Below are positions 45,201 through 58,800 of a DNA stretch of 64,000 nucleotides, in pieces (the first letter of the stretch is position 1; the number at the start of each line of letters is the position of its first letter). Origin of the DNA: Aquanectria penicillioides (taxonomy: Eukaryota > Ascomycota > Sordariomycetes > Hypocreales > Nectriaceae). Location of the stretch: assembly GCA_003415625.1 (NCBI GenBank), contig PYIU01000002.1:3782001-3846000 (forward strand). The letters are read 5' to 3'. The notes below the pieces were generated by a model. That model worked only from the letters and a program-made list of their open reading frames with translations. It ran no database searches and was not told the origin of the DNA. The translations under genes were made by a program, and so were the position numbers.

Positions 45201-46661
45201 TTGTGTTTAGGCATTGCAAACATGAGGGATCTAGTGTCAAGGACGCTGGCGACTAGTCTTCCAGGTCGCCCGTAGAGGCCAAAGGTGTCCCAGGTGGGGA
45301 ACAGGAATCTGAGCAGCATCTCGAAGCCGCTCACGGCAGGGTGCGTTTCGGGCATGATGAAAACGAATCCTTCCGTGGCCGAGGGGGGGTCTGTGTGGAT
45401 TGAGATGTTGCCCTCGATCTTGAGCAATGTTGAAGCGTCAATCAAGGACTTCGATTGAGGATAAATGGCGTATGCTGAGTATGCATCGGTAATAGAGGCA
45501 ATGGGTTGTGACTTCTTCTGCTTCTTTCCATCCTTCTTCGAATCGTAGAATTTGATATCTCCCTTCAAAACGGGAACGGGGGATCGGTCATAGGGTGATC
45601 GCTTCTTCAGTTCCTTCTGAAGCTTGGCGTATTCCTTCTCGTCTGGTGGCGAGATAACACACCAACATCGTCTCCAGGGGACACCAGCACCAAAGCGGAC
45701 TCTAACCCACTCTTCGGTCTTGAAGCGCGACCTCTCCATGACAACACCGATGTTGTTTAGGGTTTTGCCCTTGCCAGCAATGAGGGCACCGGTGTAGGCC
45801 TCCTGGAGAGTTGAATGCTCGAACATGGCGAGCCTGATGCCAGCTGTCCATTGGAGCAGCGAGTGTCGGGAGTTAAAGTGGAGCAAGTATCGATTTCTTC
45901 CAGCGGTTGAAATACTGAGGATGTTTTGCAATGGCTGCTCGTCGCTGGATCGTGTGGGAAGCGACTCGATCTGAACAATCCCATAGTTAGTCATGGGGGG
46001 TCCTCGAAAAGGGGAGCGAATGCACACGGTGGCACGTGAGGGGTCAATTTACCATCTTTATGGAAGCATCAGTCAAGTTGATGAACTTGGGAAGGACTTC
46101 GCCGTCCTCCCCCGCGGCATCGAGCTCAGCGGCGTCCCATAGTGAGAGAACGGTGCCGACAAGCTGAGCAAAGCATTCGGTCCAGGTTCGGTCGGGGTTG
46201 GGGCGGCCCTCTAGTAAAGTCAGATGTTAGAAGCCATCGCCAAGGAGTCACACGGGTGCCAAGCATGAGGGGGTTAGCGTGGGCAGGGACATACGTGTAT
46301 TCTGGTCGTCAAGCTTGAGGAAGTAGCCTTCTTGGTACAGCTTGTTGGAATGGCTGTTCAAAAAGGTGAAGACGGGCTGAAGCTCCGGAATAGTGTCCTC
46401 GTTGATGTCCATGAGGGGCGGATTATGAGCCAAGACCATAGACAGGGGGCGAGAGCTGCTGCGTTGGCGAGGTGGTGTATTCACGGGAGAGCCGTTCACC
46501 GGAGTGCCATACTCGGGCGGTGTGATGGCACGGGAGAGATCGATGTTGAGGTCGGGGAAGGGCTCGACGACGGAGTTGGTCTTGCGGTGAACCAAGGGAG
46601 AGTCGTTTGGAGGAGAAGAAGAATGCGGCGGTGTCTTCGTGCCAGCAGAAAACTGGGACAT
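42276..46661 (-). CDS. CAF120: Caf120/Skg3-type PH-domain protein, frame break near C-terminal third
   Basis: PH-domain protein related to yeast Caf120 and Skg3 (CCR4-NOT-associated and bud-neck factors). Exons: 46661-46295, 46210-46053, 45970-42276. The N-terminus is Ser/Pro-rich; EGYFLKLDDQNT, WTECFAQLVGTVLSLWDAAE and NRYLLHFNSRHSLLQWTAGI form a PH domain split across exons, and WVRVRFGAGVPWRRCWCVIS opens a second PH-like fold. The middle is disordered, with a collagen-like Gly-Pro-Pro run (about 43800-43880) and repeated RRPSDPRPPPG units. The tail is Gln-rich (polyQ around 42725-42765, many MAQQQ units). The frame stops at 43243-43241 (..KKPNV, TGA) and resumes from an overlapping ATG as MAWQPGAPSPG. 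One missing base near 43243 would give 1407 codons; a 50-nt phase-0 intron from 43246 with a weak GTCTGA donor would also join the frames. Confidence 0.85.
42725..42770 (-). repeat. Polyglutamine-coding tract
   Basis: Mixed CAG/CAA codons on the minus strand encode about 13 consecutive Gln inside the Caf120-type protein, next to a region of repeated MAQQQ-like units. The codon mix argues against a recent pure triplet expansion. Confidence 0.85.
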
Positions 46662-49600
46662 AAAAGAGAGGACTATTCGCGCGGCCGAGTTAGTATTGGC
46701 TGGATGGATGATGTGAGATATTATGAGCTCCAGGGACGAGGCGGGCTAGGGGGAAAAGTATTGGACATTGGCTCGGGACGTAGTGACCGAGTACGCAGCG
46801 CCCAGCGCTCAAAGTGACCAATGTGACCAGTAAGAGGCTTGGAGGCCGCGAGCCCCAGTGGTCCTGAGGGTCCTCAGTGGCCGCCCGCAGTAGTCCCTAG
46901 GTCCCCGTAGCCTCCTGTGGCGGGTAGGTCACCTTGCTGGGCCGGGGGCGTGTCCGGGCGTGCGTGCATGCAAACGCTGGTTAGGGGCTGAGACTGCGCT
47001 ATGCACTGAGCATTGAATTGCTAGGCATCGGATCCTACCGGGGCGTGCAGGGAAAATCTGCTGACGGCACAACGCAGAGAGTAGGGAAAGAAAAAAAAGA
47101 AAAAGAAGAGGACACAGGGTCCAGCAATCGGAATGGGGCACGTACCTCGATTTCGACCCATGTTGGTTGATCACGGCCGGGTGTACCGGGCCAATCTGGT
47201 AAATGAGACAAGCGTTTAGGTGTTTGATGCTCGTTTCTATGCGTCCGGGGAGGCCAAGGAATTAAGGATTAGGCGGGTGAGTCTGCAGCAAGGGATGTCA
47301 AAGAATCCCAGGAGCCACGACACAAAGCCAAGCAAAGGGATCTATAGGCCCAAGAGAAGGGGAAATTTGGAAGGGCACCCAGCCACACCGATGTCGTAGA
47401 CTTTGTCGTAAACTTCGTAGTCGAGGTTCCGTCGCAACCTTCCTTTATTGCTCTTCTTTTCCCTCCAGCGGGGACAAGGGCGACATGAACCGACAAGGGG
47501 ACCGACGAATGGTCGATGGCGCAGCGGCGGGTCAACTGGCGATTATTGTATTCGTATGCGCGACTCTAGACTCCCTTAGGCCACGACGCCGTTCCCAATC
47601 CATCCACAGGTGCCAAAAGGTGGTGCTTCGGTGCGGGTGCGGAAGCGTCGGACGACTGGCATGTCAAGCCCAGCAGGGCCAAGGAACCGGAGAGGCCAGG
47701 GAGAATACTGGTTGCAAAATGATCGACCCCTGGACAGCGGTGGATGTGGGCAACGCGGCCTTGGCTCTCTTGGGATCCGGTTAATATAAATGCAAGCGGA
47801 TGAGCGTGGGATGCGATGCCGGCTCGGGCTCCGTGGATCGTCCGTCGGTGTGTGCGTGGGTAGTTAGTTGGGCCTCTGGGGGTGTGACACCGAGTGGGTG
47901 CCGGGCGGGTATGGGTATTGGCGACGGTGTTGGTGTCAATGTCAGTGAACGATGTCGTGCGTGGTAGCGGGAGGCTGGCACGCCCACCAAAACGGGCGTA
48001 GAGCAAGTTTTTTTTTTTTTGTTCGATAAGGCGCCGGTCTAGGTTCCGACCAGGTTGTGTAGAGGCGGGGGGACACAAGAGCAACGAGGAGGGGAACGGA
48101 TGTTTATGTCGCGAGTCCGAAACCGAGATCGCAAATCGTTGACGTCTGAAGTGTTTTCTTTTTTGTTTCTCCTGGTCGATGTGCGCGGGCTCGCTCGATC
48201 GATCGCTCGGTTCAAGGCGGGCTGTGTGCAAGTGGATGACGATGTTGGTCGGAGCTATTGCGCAGCAGTGGCATACGTCACCAACAAGTGACCCAAGGGG
48301 GTGGGCAAGAAATCTCCAAGTGTTGTATAGGTAGGTATGTGTGTGTGAGAATGTCTGTGTATGTGTCTGTGTTCCGAAACAATCCCCTTCCAAGATTGTC
48401 CAGTCTGAAGATTAAATAGAAGAGTAATAAAAGCCAAGAATTGATCAAAGACAAAAAAGATATTGCCACCAGAAAGGGAAGGAGAGGGAGAAAGGGAGCA
48501 GATATGTGATCCAGGCCCGGACGGGGACCACGGGTTTCTAAATACTCTACGACACACAAACCAAACGCACAAAGGTCGGGTCCGAAGCACACCCTCTCGT
48601 ATTCTTGGACATGGCTTTGGTCTGGCGTTTGCCGCGGTGAGGTGAGTGTGTGGTGAGATGCAAGTCCACTCTCCAATGTCTCCAGCCAGTCCAGCCAGTC
48701 CAGTCCAATCCACCACCATCCATGTCAGGCGTCCATGATCCAGGCGAGATCGAGACGTGCGTGCGACTTGCGCCAATCTGGGTGCAAGGTCTCCGCGGTT
48801 TCATCATACGTCCCGGACTCCCTCTACGTATATTTCTGAGACACTCCCGACTCTGCTCTCTTCCCTAGAAGGACAAGAACCGGGAGTCAGAGAGCCATCT
48901 CCTACATACCTACGTGCGCACAGCTGTCCCAGTACTATTCTTGTAATGCCCAGGGCAGCACCAAGCAAGGATCCGAGGGCCTCAAAAAGACTCAACGAGC
49001 CGCTAGGTTTCTTTGCAAATATCCACTACATGACATAGGCACATGTTGTGGCACATGCCGGGAGGAGTGGTTTACGTGGTACCTAGTTGGAGCGACAGTG
49101 GCTGGAAGCCCGCCGAACTGTGGAGGCGCCATCCTGGTTTGCCGCCTGGATTCGTCACGATTGACGCCCAGTGTCCAGTCCTCTGCTTCCGCCCTGTCCG
49201 CTCTGCCGCCAGCGTCGTCTTGGTACTGCGTAAACTCGTGTCCCGGTTTCGCTGTCTTGTCCGGCCGCTTGCTTCACTGGCCTTCACCCCGTTGTTTGAA
49301 ACCGCCCTCAAGCCAGGGTGTAAGCCAAGCTCGTATCGCCCATCGACATCTCTGCCAAGCCTCACGGCAATGTCGTGAAGGTGCTACAGCTATGTTCCAG
49401 TCCAGCGTTCGGTTTCCATACCCACGGGACGCTGCTCCACTTTCGCCGGCGAGTCGCCGTCACTAGGATGGGATTTTCAGCACGACCAGGGACTTTCACG
49501 ATGCTGTCCGAGCGGTCCGGACCAGTCCCATCCGAGCCCTTGCCAGAATGGTCAGTCTGTCTGGGCCACCAAACGCCCCCCGTCCAGCTCAAAGGCAAGT

Positions 49601-51464
49601 TTAAAAACAAATAAAGCAAGATTCAGGGGTCCCTCCCTTTCACAAAAGAAAACCTGGAGTAAGCCCCATCCTTGTGCTTCTTGATTCCAGAAGCGTGGTG
49701 GCAGTGCTGGACGCCGCTCAATGTGCCAAGGTACGGCAGTGGCACTAAGCGTAGTGCCAATCTTGCTTGGCATTTGCAGTAGTAGCACTTATCACACACA
49801 CACCTTGTTTTTTGCTCAAACGTAGACGTGCGCTTCGTATGAATGGCTTTGTACTGAGATGCCAGATTGAGATTAATCGGAAGCGGAAACCGGCTCGGCC
49901 CCAGTGTGCCAGCCTTGTTGAAACCTAACCATCCGCCTATGCGACGAGGATCATTTCGGGCGCCTGTCTCCTCTCCTCTGAGGTCGGTCGCCAAGGTAAG
50001 GGTTGCGCGTCAAGCAATCCCCGTCCCGTCTATTCCCAAGAGGTTGGTGATGGGGCCGCCCTCATAATGCCCCTCTACATCGTGGCGACGATTGGCTCAA
50101 AGGCGGCCCACCCCATTCTTGGCTTCAGTAGCCAATAACTCAACCACTGGATCCATACAAACGCCCATGGCCAGGTCCAGGGTCACGGCTGCATGAGTGT
50201 CGGCATCATCGGATCATCCGACGCTACTGCACCGCGAGGCCCCGAACTTTGCAACATGTCACCGAAACAGGAAGTAGGGTTTTACCGATAAAATCAACAC
50301 TTTAATCCCAACCCCTTACGTCATCTGTCGCCCTCGTCGCCGTGAACTATTCAGATTGTGCGTGATGATACGCAATGGAAGCGCCGTGGTGTGGGTGCTA
50401 AACTTATCTCCACGCCTTTTCCAACATGGTGCAACCTGATAAACAACTGTTCTCTCTTTTAACGCGTCATCTCCATGGTAGTATCCCTCTTAGAAGAGAG
50501 TCTAGTCTTCTTCGTTTCCGCCAGCAGAGAAGATGGAGGGGTGGGCTGGCTCCTATTTGGTATTTTTCTTTTCTTTTGTTTTTTTTCTAAACCATGGCAA
50601 TCCCGCTTGGCGTGTTTGATCAGCCTTGTGCTTCAAACAAAGCGCCAACTTCCATCATGGTACATAACCCTCATGTTCAGACTCACGTTTCATGACGCAT
50701 AGAAGTCTTTGACCAGCCAGCATGATGGGACCACGTGGTCATTTCGGAGAATGCATAGGTGCTGTCCGCCAAATATTGATGCTATAACTTCATAATCATG
50801 CAGCCCGCCCTATACTAGCCCAGCCTGTCCTGCGCTCTGACGAAAGGCATTGAGAGCGTGTGTGTGTTGACCTGACATCATTTTGTCCGGCTAGGATCTT
50901 GGGTTAATACGATTCCCCTGGATGTGTTTGTAAATTCCCCTGCCGTCACCGCAAAGAAAAAAAAGAAAAAAACCGAGGGCAAACTAGATCCAGATCGTCC
51001 CCAGCAGCGCCATGTGCGACCGTGATTGGGCCCCTGTGCACCCCTTCATTGTTGAGAGTGTCACAAAACTCAACGACAAAGCGTCTACTAGCTTGCCTCC
51101 TCAACAGCTTCAACGCCAGCAAGTTTAGTCGGGCAGGTTGCCCGAATATGTAGATTTTTTTTTTGGGTGCTTCTTTCGCAGTCCGGACGGTAAGGCTCGG
51201 GTTTCCACCGAGGGAGGGGTTCGCGCGTCTGAATCATCCTGTACCTGAGTCAAAGCCATCGGCTGGGATGCCGCCTTTATGTATGAGATAACCGGCTTTA
51301 TCACGTGTCTGACACTTGTGATACCCCAACACATCTCTCCTTTGCCGTGGCCATTTGGGGGAATTTCTTTGATTACTCTGGTCATCTCGACGTGAGCAAA
51401 GAAGCGAACCCATTACAGGTTGCGGCCAGCAACTTAGCGGACAGCGCCAGTGTTGACAGCTGGA
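46662..51464. other. 4.8 kb region without a recognisable gene
   Basis: Between the divergent Caf120-type and PTC7 genes. The longest frame, on the minus strand (48393-47566), is His/Thr/Pro-rich, arises from TG-rich microsatellite-like DNA, and lacks any known motif. Contents include a T13 run (48008-48020), GT-rich repeats near 48330-48370, TAGGTA-type strings near 48328 and 48903, and 'ccagt' repeats near 48684-48704. It could hold promoters for both flanking genes and possibly non-coding transcripts; none can be shown. Confidence 0.45.
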
Positions 51465-52734
51465 ATGCGCAGTCCATCATCATCACTCCTGGCGTCTATC
51501 CCGACATCCTTCCTACGATCGCTCCCCGTCCAACGCCGAGCATGGCGGCCCTGCCGTGAGAGGAGGTTTGCTTCGGTTGCTTCACCATCCTCCTCCCCAG
51601 ATGCCTCTTCTTTTCCCGTCCTCCCTTTTAGATTCGAAACTGGAATTGCCCTGTTTGCGAAGCGACCGCCCCGCCCATTTCCCCCGCCGTTTCTCTCCCC
51701 GCCATCGGCGTCCTTCTCAGACCCTCTAAGCACACATCACCAAAGTCGCGATCGTCGTGCTTTCGTCAACGGACACCTCATTGAAGGCCAGACAAGCGGC
51801 GACGATGCTGTTTACGCGAGCGATTATTTCATCTGCGCAAACGATGGGGTGGGAGCGTGGGCTACGCGCCCTCGGGGCCATGCTGGGTAACCCGGCCGGA
51901 ACTTGTCCGAGGTTATTCACACTCTTGCTAATCCTGGTACAGTCTTTGGTCACGGTTAGTTTTGCATTTCTGGGCGTCTGCAATTGACGAAGAAATCGCT
52001 CAATGCCTTGCCGGAGGGCAAACTCATGAGCCCGACCCGATCGCCACTCTACAAGCTGCCTACGAACGCACGCTCGAAGCTACGGAAGCGCATGACTGTC
52101 TGGGAACCACGACGACTTGCGGGGCCCAACTGCATTTCAAAATCAGCCCAGATTCTGAGACACAATGCAATCCATCGCCTTTGCTCTACGTAACCAACTT
52201 GGGGGATTGCAAAGTCTTGGTGGTCAGACCTCAAAACGAACAGGTTATATATCGTACTAAGGAGCAATGGCATTGGTTTGATTGCCCATACCAGCTGGGC
52301 ACGAATAGCCCGGATACCCCCAAAGAGAATGCGATCGTGGACAAGGTGGATTTGGAAGTGGGAGATATCGTGCTTGCAATGAGTGATGGGGTCACAGACA
52401 ATCTATGGGAGCATGAGATCGTTTCGACGGTGCTCAAGAGCGTGAGGGAATGGGAGTCAGTCAAGGATGTAGGAGCCCAGGAAGATCGCACAGGGGGCCG
52501 GAATGGAGGCATGCACGTGGCTGCGCGAGATCTTGTTGCCGCTGCGAAGAAGATTGCCCAGGATCCATTTGCCGAGAGTCCATTTATGGAACATGCGATT
52601 GAAGAAGGGTTGGCCAGCGAGGGCGGTAAGTTGATTACGTCGATGTTGCAAGTAACATTTTTCTCATTTTTTATCCAGGAAAACTCGATGACATCAGTGT
52701 CGTTGCCGCACTTTGCGTGAGGAACGACAGCTGA
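51465..52734 (+). CDS. PTC7: Mitochondrial PP2C-type phosphatase PTC7
   Basis: Metal-dependent Ser/Thr phosphatase; yeast Ptc7 acts in mitochondria and dephosphorylates the coenzyme Q factor Coq7. Three exons: 51465-51886, 51943-52625, 52679-52734; 386 residues. Introns have GTAACC and GTAAGT donors; CTAAT precedes the first acceptor. Residues 1-45 (MRSPSSSLLASIPTSFLRSL, then Arg/Ser-rich without acids) form a presequence. PP2C metal-site motifs are all present: GDDAVY (Asp113/114), ANDGVGAW (Asp127), TNLGDCKVLV, LAMSDGVTDNLWEHE, and LDDISVV in the last exon. The text TPRGHAG joined to LWSRLVLHFW across intron 1 supports that splice. Confidence 0.93.
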
Positions 52735-53222
52735 CATTATATTACTTGAGCCATGTAAACGTGGAAGGATTCAATTTTAATCATGGGGGTGTTAGGCCTT
52801 TGGTTGAGGAGGCGAAGAGACGGTGCTCCTGGGAAAATGAGGAAGGATCATGACACGAACCGCAGGCCGATGCATTACGGCCTCGTTCTATGAAATATAC
52901 AAGCGCTAATATTGGGGTTTGGGATGAATAGTTTTGTTAAAGACTGGAAACAAGATGACATGATGTGTACACATGCATCATAGGTAGTAGTTAATGACTG
53001 GGGTGATGATGGAGCTCATGGCTTCTAGGATCCATATCCATGGCGGGACAGTGGGGCACGGCCAGGTGGGTTGGCTTTATCGCACGTGCCGTTGGGTCCC
53101 GATAAGAAATTTATTTTCAACGCCAACCTTCCGCATCTAGATTTTGAGGTGCTGAATGATTTTGTTCGTCGCCAGCGTGAACCACCCGCAATCTGTGATT
53201 TGAGTGAGTGCTTGTGATCAAT
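52735..53222. other. Short intergenic region between PTC7 and UTP23
   Basis: About 490 bases with no gene; the PTC7 3' UTR and the UTP23 promoter are expected here. Confidence 0.45.
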
Positions 53223-54246
53223 ATGAGAGGCAAGAGGTCAAAGCAGTACCGGAAGCTCATGGAGCAGTTCTCCATGACCTTCGGGTTCCGTGAACCCTAT
53301 CAGGTTCTAGGTATGTCGAGGGGCTCGCATCCCGCAACACCAGGCTAACTCGATTCTCAGTGGACGCAGAGATGGTGAGGGATTCGTGCAGGTTTAAGAT
53401 GGACCTCGAGCCCGCTCTATCAAGGACAGTCCATGGAAAGGTCAAACCAAGTACGTCTGCCTTGACGCTGTGTGATACACCAGTCATTGCTAACCGCTGC
53501 CAGTGATCACCCAATGCGAAATCCGAAAACTTTATGCGCAAAAGAGCGAGCCGGGCGTTAGCGAGGCGATTGACCTAGCCAAGACTCTAGAGCGACGACG
53601 TTGCGGTCACCATCCCGACGAGTATCCCGAACCTTTGAGCACAGAAGAGTGCATGCAGTCCGTGGTGGACCCCAAAGGCACAAGCCAGAACAAACACCGC
53701 TACGTGGTCGCCAGTCAAAGTCAGGATGTTCGAAGAATGCTACGAGGAATTAAGGGAGTTCCCCTGATTTATATCAAGAGGAGCGTCATGATCTTGGAGC
53801 CAATGGCCGACGAAAGTGTGCAGGTCCGAGCACGCGAGGAGCGAAGCAAGTTCCGCGCTGAAATCAGAGGAGCTCTTGGAAAGAGGAAGCGCGAGGGTAA
53901 GGACGACGATGATGAGAGTGGCGATGACGACAAGAAGGCCAGCAAGGACGATGACGAGGATGATAAAGACGACACAGCAAAGCAGGGGGCAGAAAAGAAG
54001 AAATCGAAGAAGAAGTACGGGCCAAAGGGACCTAACCCTCTTGCCGTGCAGAAGGCAAAGAAGCAACAACAGCAGAAACAAAAGCAGCCTCGAAAAGCAG
54101 ATGGGTCTGAGAAGAATGATGGCGCACAAGACGAACCGGCCAAGCGCAAGAGGCGGCGGAAGGCAAAGTCAAACAGCACAACGACAGGGGAAGGGGGTCC
54201 AGAAAGGTCTAATCCAGCTCCAGTTGAAACGAGCGTGGACGCTTGA
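53223..54246 (+). CDS. UTP23: rRNA-processing factor UTP23
   Basis: Nucleolar small-subunit processome factor that contacts snR30 and is needed for early 18S rRNA cleavage. Three exons: 53223-53310, 53361-53450, 53504-54246; 306 residues. The start MRGKRSKQYRKLMEQFSMTF is the characteristic N-terminus. The PIN-like fold follows (VLVDAEMVRD with Asp31), then a CCHC-type zinc site (Cys64, Cys93, His95/96, Cys109) and RYVVASQSQDVRRMLRGIKG, VPLIYIKRSVMILEP. The tail from about residue 200 is a long Asp/Lys-rich and Lys/Gln-rich disordered extension with basic clusters (KRKRRRKAK), suited to nucleolar targeting. GTATGT and GTACGT donors and TAACC-type branch sites support the introns. Confidence 0.94.
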
Positions 54247-55859
54247 GGGGAGGGGCGGGAAGATGTCTGATACCAGAGGGCTGGAATGTTGATAGCATGG
54301 CGCATTGAGGGTAAAAAAGAACCGCCGTCGCATTGTAATGTAACCTAGCAGGCACGGGCAGTGTGGTCACACACTAATAACCCCTAGCAAGAATGGAAAA
54401 TGGTCTCCCGACAACAAAAGGATGCCAATTTGTGACGCGACACGTATGGAACCTCGTCACATGTGGTTGGTGTAGGTGGGCTTTCCCCAACCTGACGTGT
54501 CCTCATAACTCGGCCTGACGACGCCGAACTGAAGGGGCATTGACACCGCCACACCACCCCTGGCCCGACCCATTGGATGGACGGCATGTGGGAGACAAAT
54601 TGACATTGGCAAAGGCAATGGTATCAATGACAATGGGAGGGGAGAGAATGGCCTGGAGTCGCTCAACTAGGCCCGGCCGAATGTGGTGAAAAGCGCGCCT
54701 TGACCTGCGATGTGCTTATCATCTGGCGCGCGGGCGGCCTCGTGGAAATGGGAATTATTAGTCCCCACTGAGATCAGAGCCCAGGGCCCGAATCCCCTCT
54801 CGACTTACCCCTGGAACGAGCCCACTGACGAATCCACTGACGTCGGGTGAGGCCACTGGTGCGGTGGATGGAGCGTGTAATCTACCACGCGTGTCTGTCC
54901 ACTCCCTCCCTCCGCCCTCGCTACCTATGCACAATGTTTTTCGTATATGGAGTGCACAGCCTAGCACGTCAAATGACACCGCTAGCAGCAATGCAGCCAA
55001 CTGCTCAGGTCTATTCCGTACCGCACCGACGGTAGGTAATATATCCGCAGGGAGGAAGCGCAGCGCCGAGGCCCTTTTCCCCTGCGCTGAGGCCGCTCCG
55101 GCCACCAAAGCCGAACCCCAGGAGAACGGGAAGACGGGAAGAAGCAACTGGCCCCTGGAAGCGTCCCCTGGAAAACCCACTGGGAGATCGGTTATTTTAC
55201 CGTGCCTAGGTACCTACCCACCTGCCTGTCGACGTGCGTACCTTACCCGGCACCCACTACCCATTCGTACTATCGGTAGTCCGTAGGTGTGCAGAAGCCC
55301 ACCAAAGAGCCCACACACGTCGCCAACCGGGGCCAAGAAAGTCCAAGACCACAGCCGGCACTGCACCCACCACCCACCCGCCGCCGCCCACCAAGCCATG
55401 CCATCTGCCATGGGCCCACCCCACCTCTAATGTCAAGTCATCTTGTTCCTCGATTTTATTCAACGACGTCTTCAATGACAGGAGAGCAGAGGGACAATCA
55501 GCCTCCGTATCACCTCCCACACGGCCACGCCCCTAAGCTCTAGGCCGCCTGTGCATCCGCCTTCTATACCCGCTTACATTGTGCATCTCTACGCCTCTCC
55601 CTCATCTCTCCGCATCTTTCAGCGACGTTCCAGACCTCACAGGCCTAGTTGTCCACGCTGCAGCTAGTCCAGGGGCCAGGGTCCATCCACTCAGCACGCC
55701 TCCAGGTCCGACGGTGACAGGCCCCCGGCCCATCTCGACGTCTTCAACATCTCCAACCCGCCCCCTGACCTTTCGCTGAAGTCGAAGTCGGGCGTCGCGG
55801 AAAACGGTCAATCTCGAGATTCTCAGACACCAGCCGTGACGCCGACCCTCCAGACGATC
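54247..55859. other. Intergenic region upstream of the DUF726 gene
   Basis: About 1.6 kb without a supported gene. It has C-rich, Pro-coding-looking DNA at 55300-55850 and TAGGTA/TACCTA strings at about 55032, 55206 and 55280. It probably holds the promoter and leader of the next gene. Confidence 0.45.
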
Positions 55860-58800
55860 ATGGCTGCACAGGCCGTCGAGGTTGACGACTTTGGCCTGCC
55901 CATCAGGCGGTTTCCCACCCCTAAGATCGACACGCCCACCGAACAAGATGCCGAACCCAAGGACAACAAGGACACCTCCGAGGTAGACAAGGACATGGAA
56001 AAGACTGCCGAGAAGGATGCAAAGGACTCTGGAGAAAAGACTCCAGTTTCCTCCGACGCCCCGGCCGCGAAACCCGACAATGATGGCAACACATCTAAGG
56101 ATGCCCAACCCGACCCACCACAGTCCCGCGATTCTCCCTCTCCTCCTCCGCCCAAGCAGCCCCCTTCACAGGAGTCAACAACCACACAGCAGGACACCGA
56201 GTCTACCAAGAAACTCGAGGAAAAGCCCGTGGAGAAACCCGTGGAGACGCCTGACGAAAAACTCAAAGAGAGCCCCGGACCTTCGAAGCACGAGACCAGT
56301 CTACCCAAATCCCCGGCAGCACCCGATTCCTCAAAACCAGACTCCAAGGCCGACGACTCTCCAAGGGAGACAACTGCCACCGATATCAAAACTCCGGTCA
56401 ACCCTCTGACGGATTCGAAGCCCAACGATGCCAAACCAAGTCTGGAGAATGACAGGAAGGTGGCGCATAAGCGTGAGACGAGCGATGTAATCGGTGAACA
56501 ACGAGTCGGCGTTTCCGAATTCTCCCACCAACGAATTTCAATATCCAAAGAATCAAATGACGGCAAGGAAGATGATGAGTGGCAAGAGATGCCATCCTAT
56601 GCCAGGTATGACATGTACGACGATGACGATCGGCTCATCGCCCGAGAGTTTAATGCGGAAGACGAGGAGAAGTACGGATACGCCGGACTAGGCGGGGCAG
56701 GCAAGGGCTACACTCGCGTGCTCATGGATGATGATGCCGAATCTGCAAACAGCATAGACGACAATACTCAATATCTTTTCAAACAGACTAATGGAACGAG
56801 TGCGGTGGAGGACGAGGAAGGCAGAGATGCCGTATCCCAGATGCAGGCCACCAAAGATCTGCTCACCGAAGGCCAGAGAATTGCCTACGTCGGCGTTGTA
56901 CGATTAGAGATTGTCGCCATGGTGAAGAGTAAGGAGGCCTTGGAAAAGACCAAAAAGACAAAGAAGGTTACGTCCATGGCTGCGGAGGCCCTTCAGATGT
57001 GGGGGCAGAAGATGATGATCCGACTGTATCAGCACATGGATATCAGTGAAGCTGAGCAGATCATGATCGAACAGCTAGCGGAGCACGGCGTCATGCCTGC
57101 AGACCTTACACCTACTCTAAACACCAATGCACGAGTTCAAAATCCCATGGCCGACGACAAATCTCCCATGGGGTCGACCATGTCCACCCCACGTTTGCGA
57201 TCACCTGAGGAGGAGTATACCGCCCAACCGCCACCCCCCTACGAGGCAACCGAGGGAGAGGAGCTTCCCGAAGTCAAGACCCCCTCGCAGCTGCCCAAGA
57301 CGGAGAAGATCGATATTGACTTGAGATGGACCGTTCTCTGCGATCTCTTCCTCATCTTGATCGCAGACTCGGTCTACGACGCCAGATCTAGGGTGCTCCT
57401 AGAACGGGTGGGGCAGAGCCTGGAAATCACCTGGATCGACATTTGCCGATTCGAAAAGAAGGTGACGGATGCGCTGGAAATGCAGCAGGCAGCCGAAAAG
57501 GAGAACTGGAACGAGGATGAACACATGGAGACCCGCAGGAAGCAGGCCTTGAAGAGGAAGTATGTCATGATGGGTCTGGCTACCGTTGGTGGCGGCCTCG
57601 TCATCGGCCTCTCGGCCGGTTTGATGGCTCCCCTCATCGGTGCTGGCCTGGCGACTGGATTAACGGCGATTGGTGTGACTGGCACAACCAGCTTCCTCGG
57701 TGGTGTTGGCGGTGCCGCCATCATTACATCGGGCGCCGCAGCTTCTGGTGGTCTCATCGGAGGCAAGGCCGCTCATAAGCGTATGGGCGCCGTCAAGACT
57801 TTTGAATACAGGCCACTACACAACAACAAGCGTGTCAACCTCATCGTCACCATTTCCGGATGGCTGACTGGCAACGTGGATGACGTCCGTCTTCCATTCA
57901 GCACAGTGGACCCCCTAATGGGAGACATCTATTCGATCCACTGGGAGCCAGAGATGCTGCGAAGTGTTGGTGACACCATCAACATTCTGGCCACTGAGGT
58001 GAGTATCCTATAAGCGTGATGGCATTTTATTTAGTTTCCGAAGACCAAGGCTAATTTCACTACAGGCTCTCACCCAAAGTATTCAGCAAGTGCTTGCTGC
58101 CACCATTCTTGGTGGTCTTATGTCGGCGATCCAGTTGCCGATAATTTTGACAAAACTCTCATACCTAATTGACAACCCGTGGGCTGTTTCGCTCGACCGA
58201 GCCTGGTCAGCAGGGCAGATTCTCGCAGATTCTTTGATCGAACGTAATTTGGGAACAAGGCCGATCACGCTCGTCGGCTACTCCATCGGGGCGAGAGTCA
58301 TCTTTTCCTGCCTCCTGGAGTTGGCAAAGAAAGGTGCCTACGGACTCGTTCAGAACGTTTACATGTTTGGTTCTCCTATCGTGGTGAAGAAGGACGAATA
58401 CCTCAAGGCCCAGACAGTGGTGGCCGGTCGGTTTGTGAATGCCTTCAACCGCAACGACTGGATTCTCGGCTATCTTTTCCGTCTCACCAACGGAGGCATT
58501 CGCCGAGTTGCGGGACTGGCTCCAGTGGAAGACTGTCCCTGGGTTGAGAACATTGAAGTGTCAGATATAGTGGTAGGACATATGGACTACCGACAGCAGA
58601 TGCCATCTCTCCTGATGAGGTGCGGATGGTCAGTGGAGAGTGAAGAGTTTGCCGAAATCGAGGATCCAGATCCCGACAATCATCAAGAGCGACAGAGAGA
58701 ACTCATTAGCGAAATCGAGGAGGCACGAAGGAAGCTTGAAGAAGAAGGCAACGCCAACAAAGGCAGCCGATTCAGCATATTTGGGCGCCGCAAGAAGTTG

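Noticed and set aside
47566..48393. 275-codon minus-strand frame
   Set aside because: His/Thr/Pro-rich translation of repeat-rich DNA, no domain, and another frame on the same strand overlaps it.
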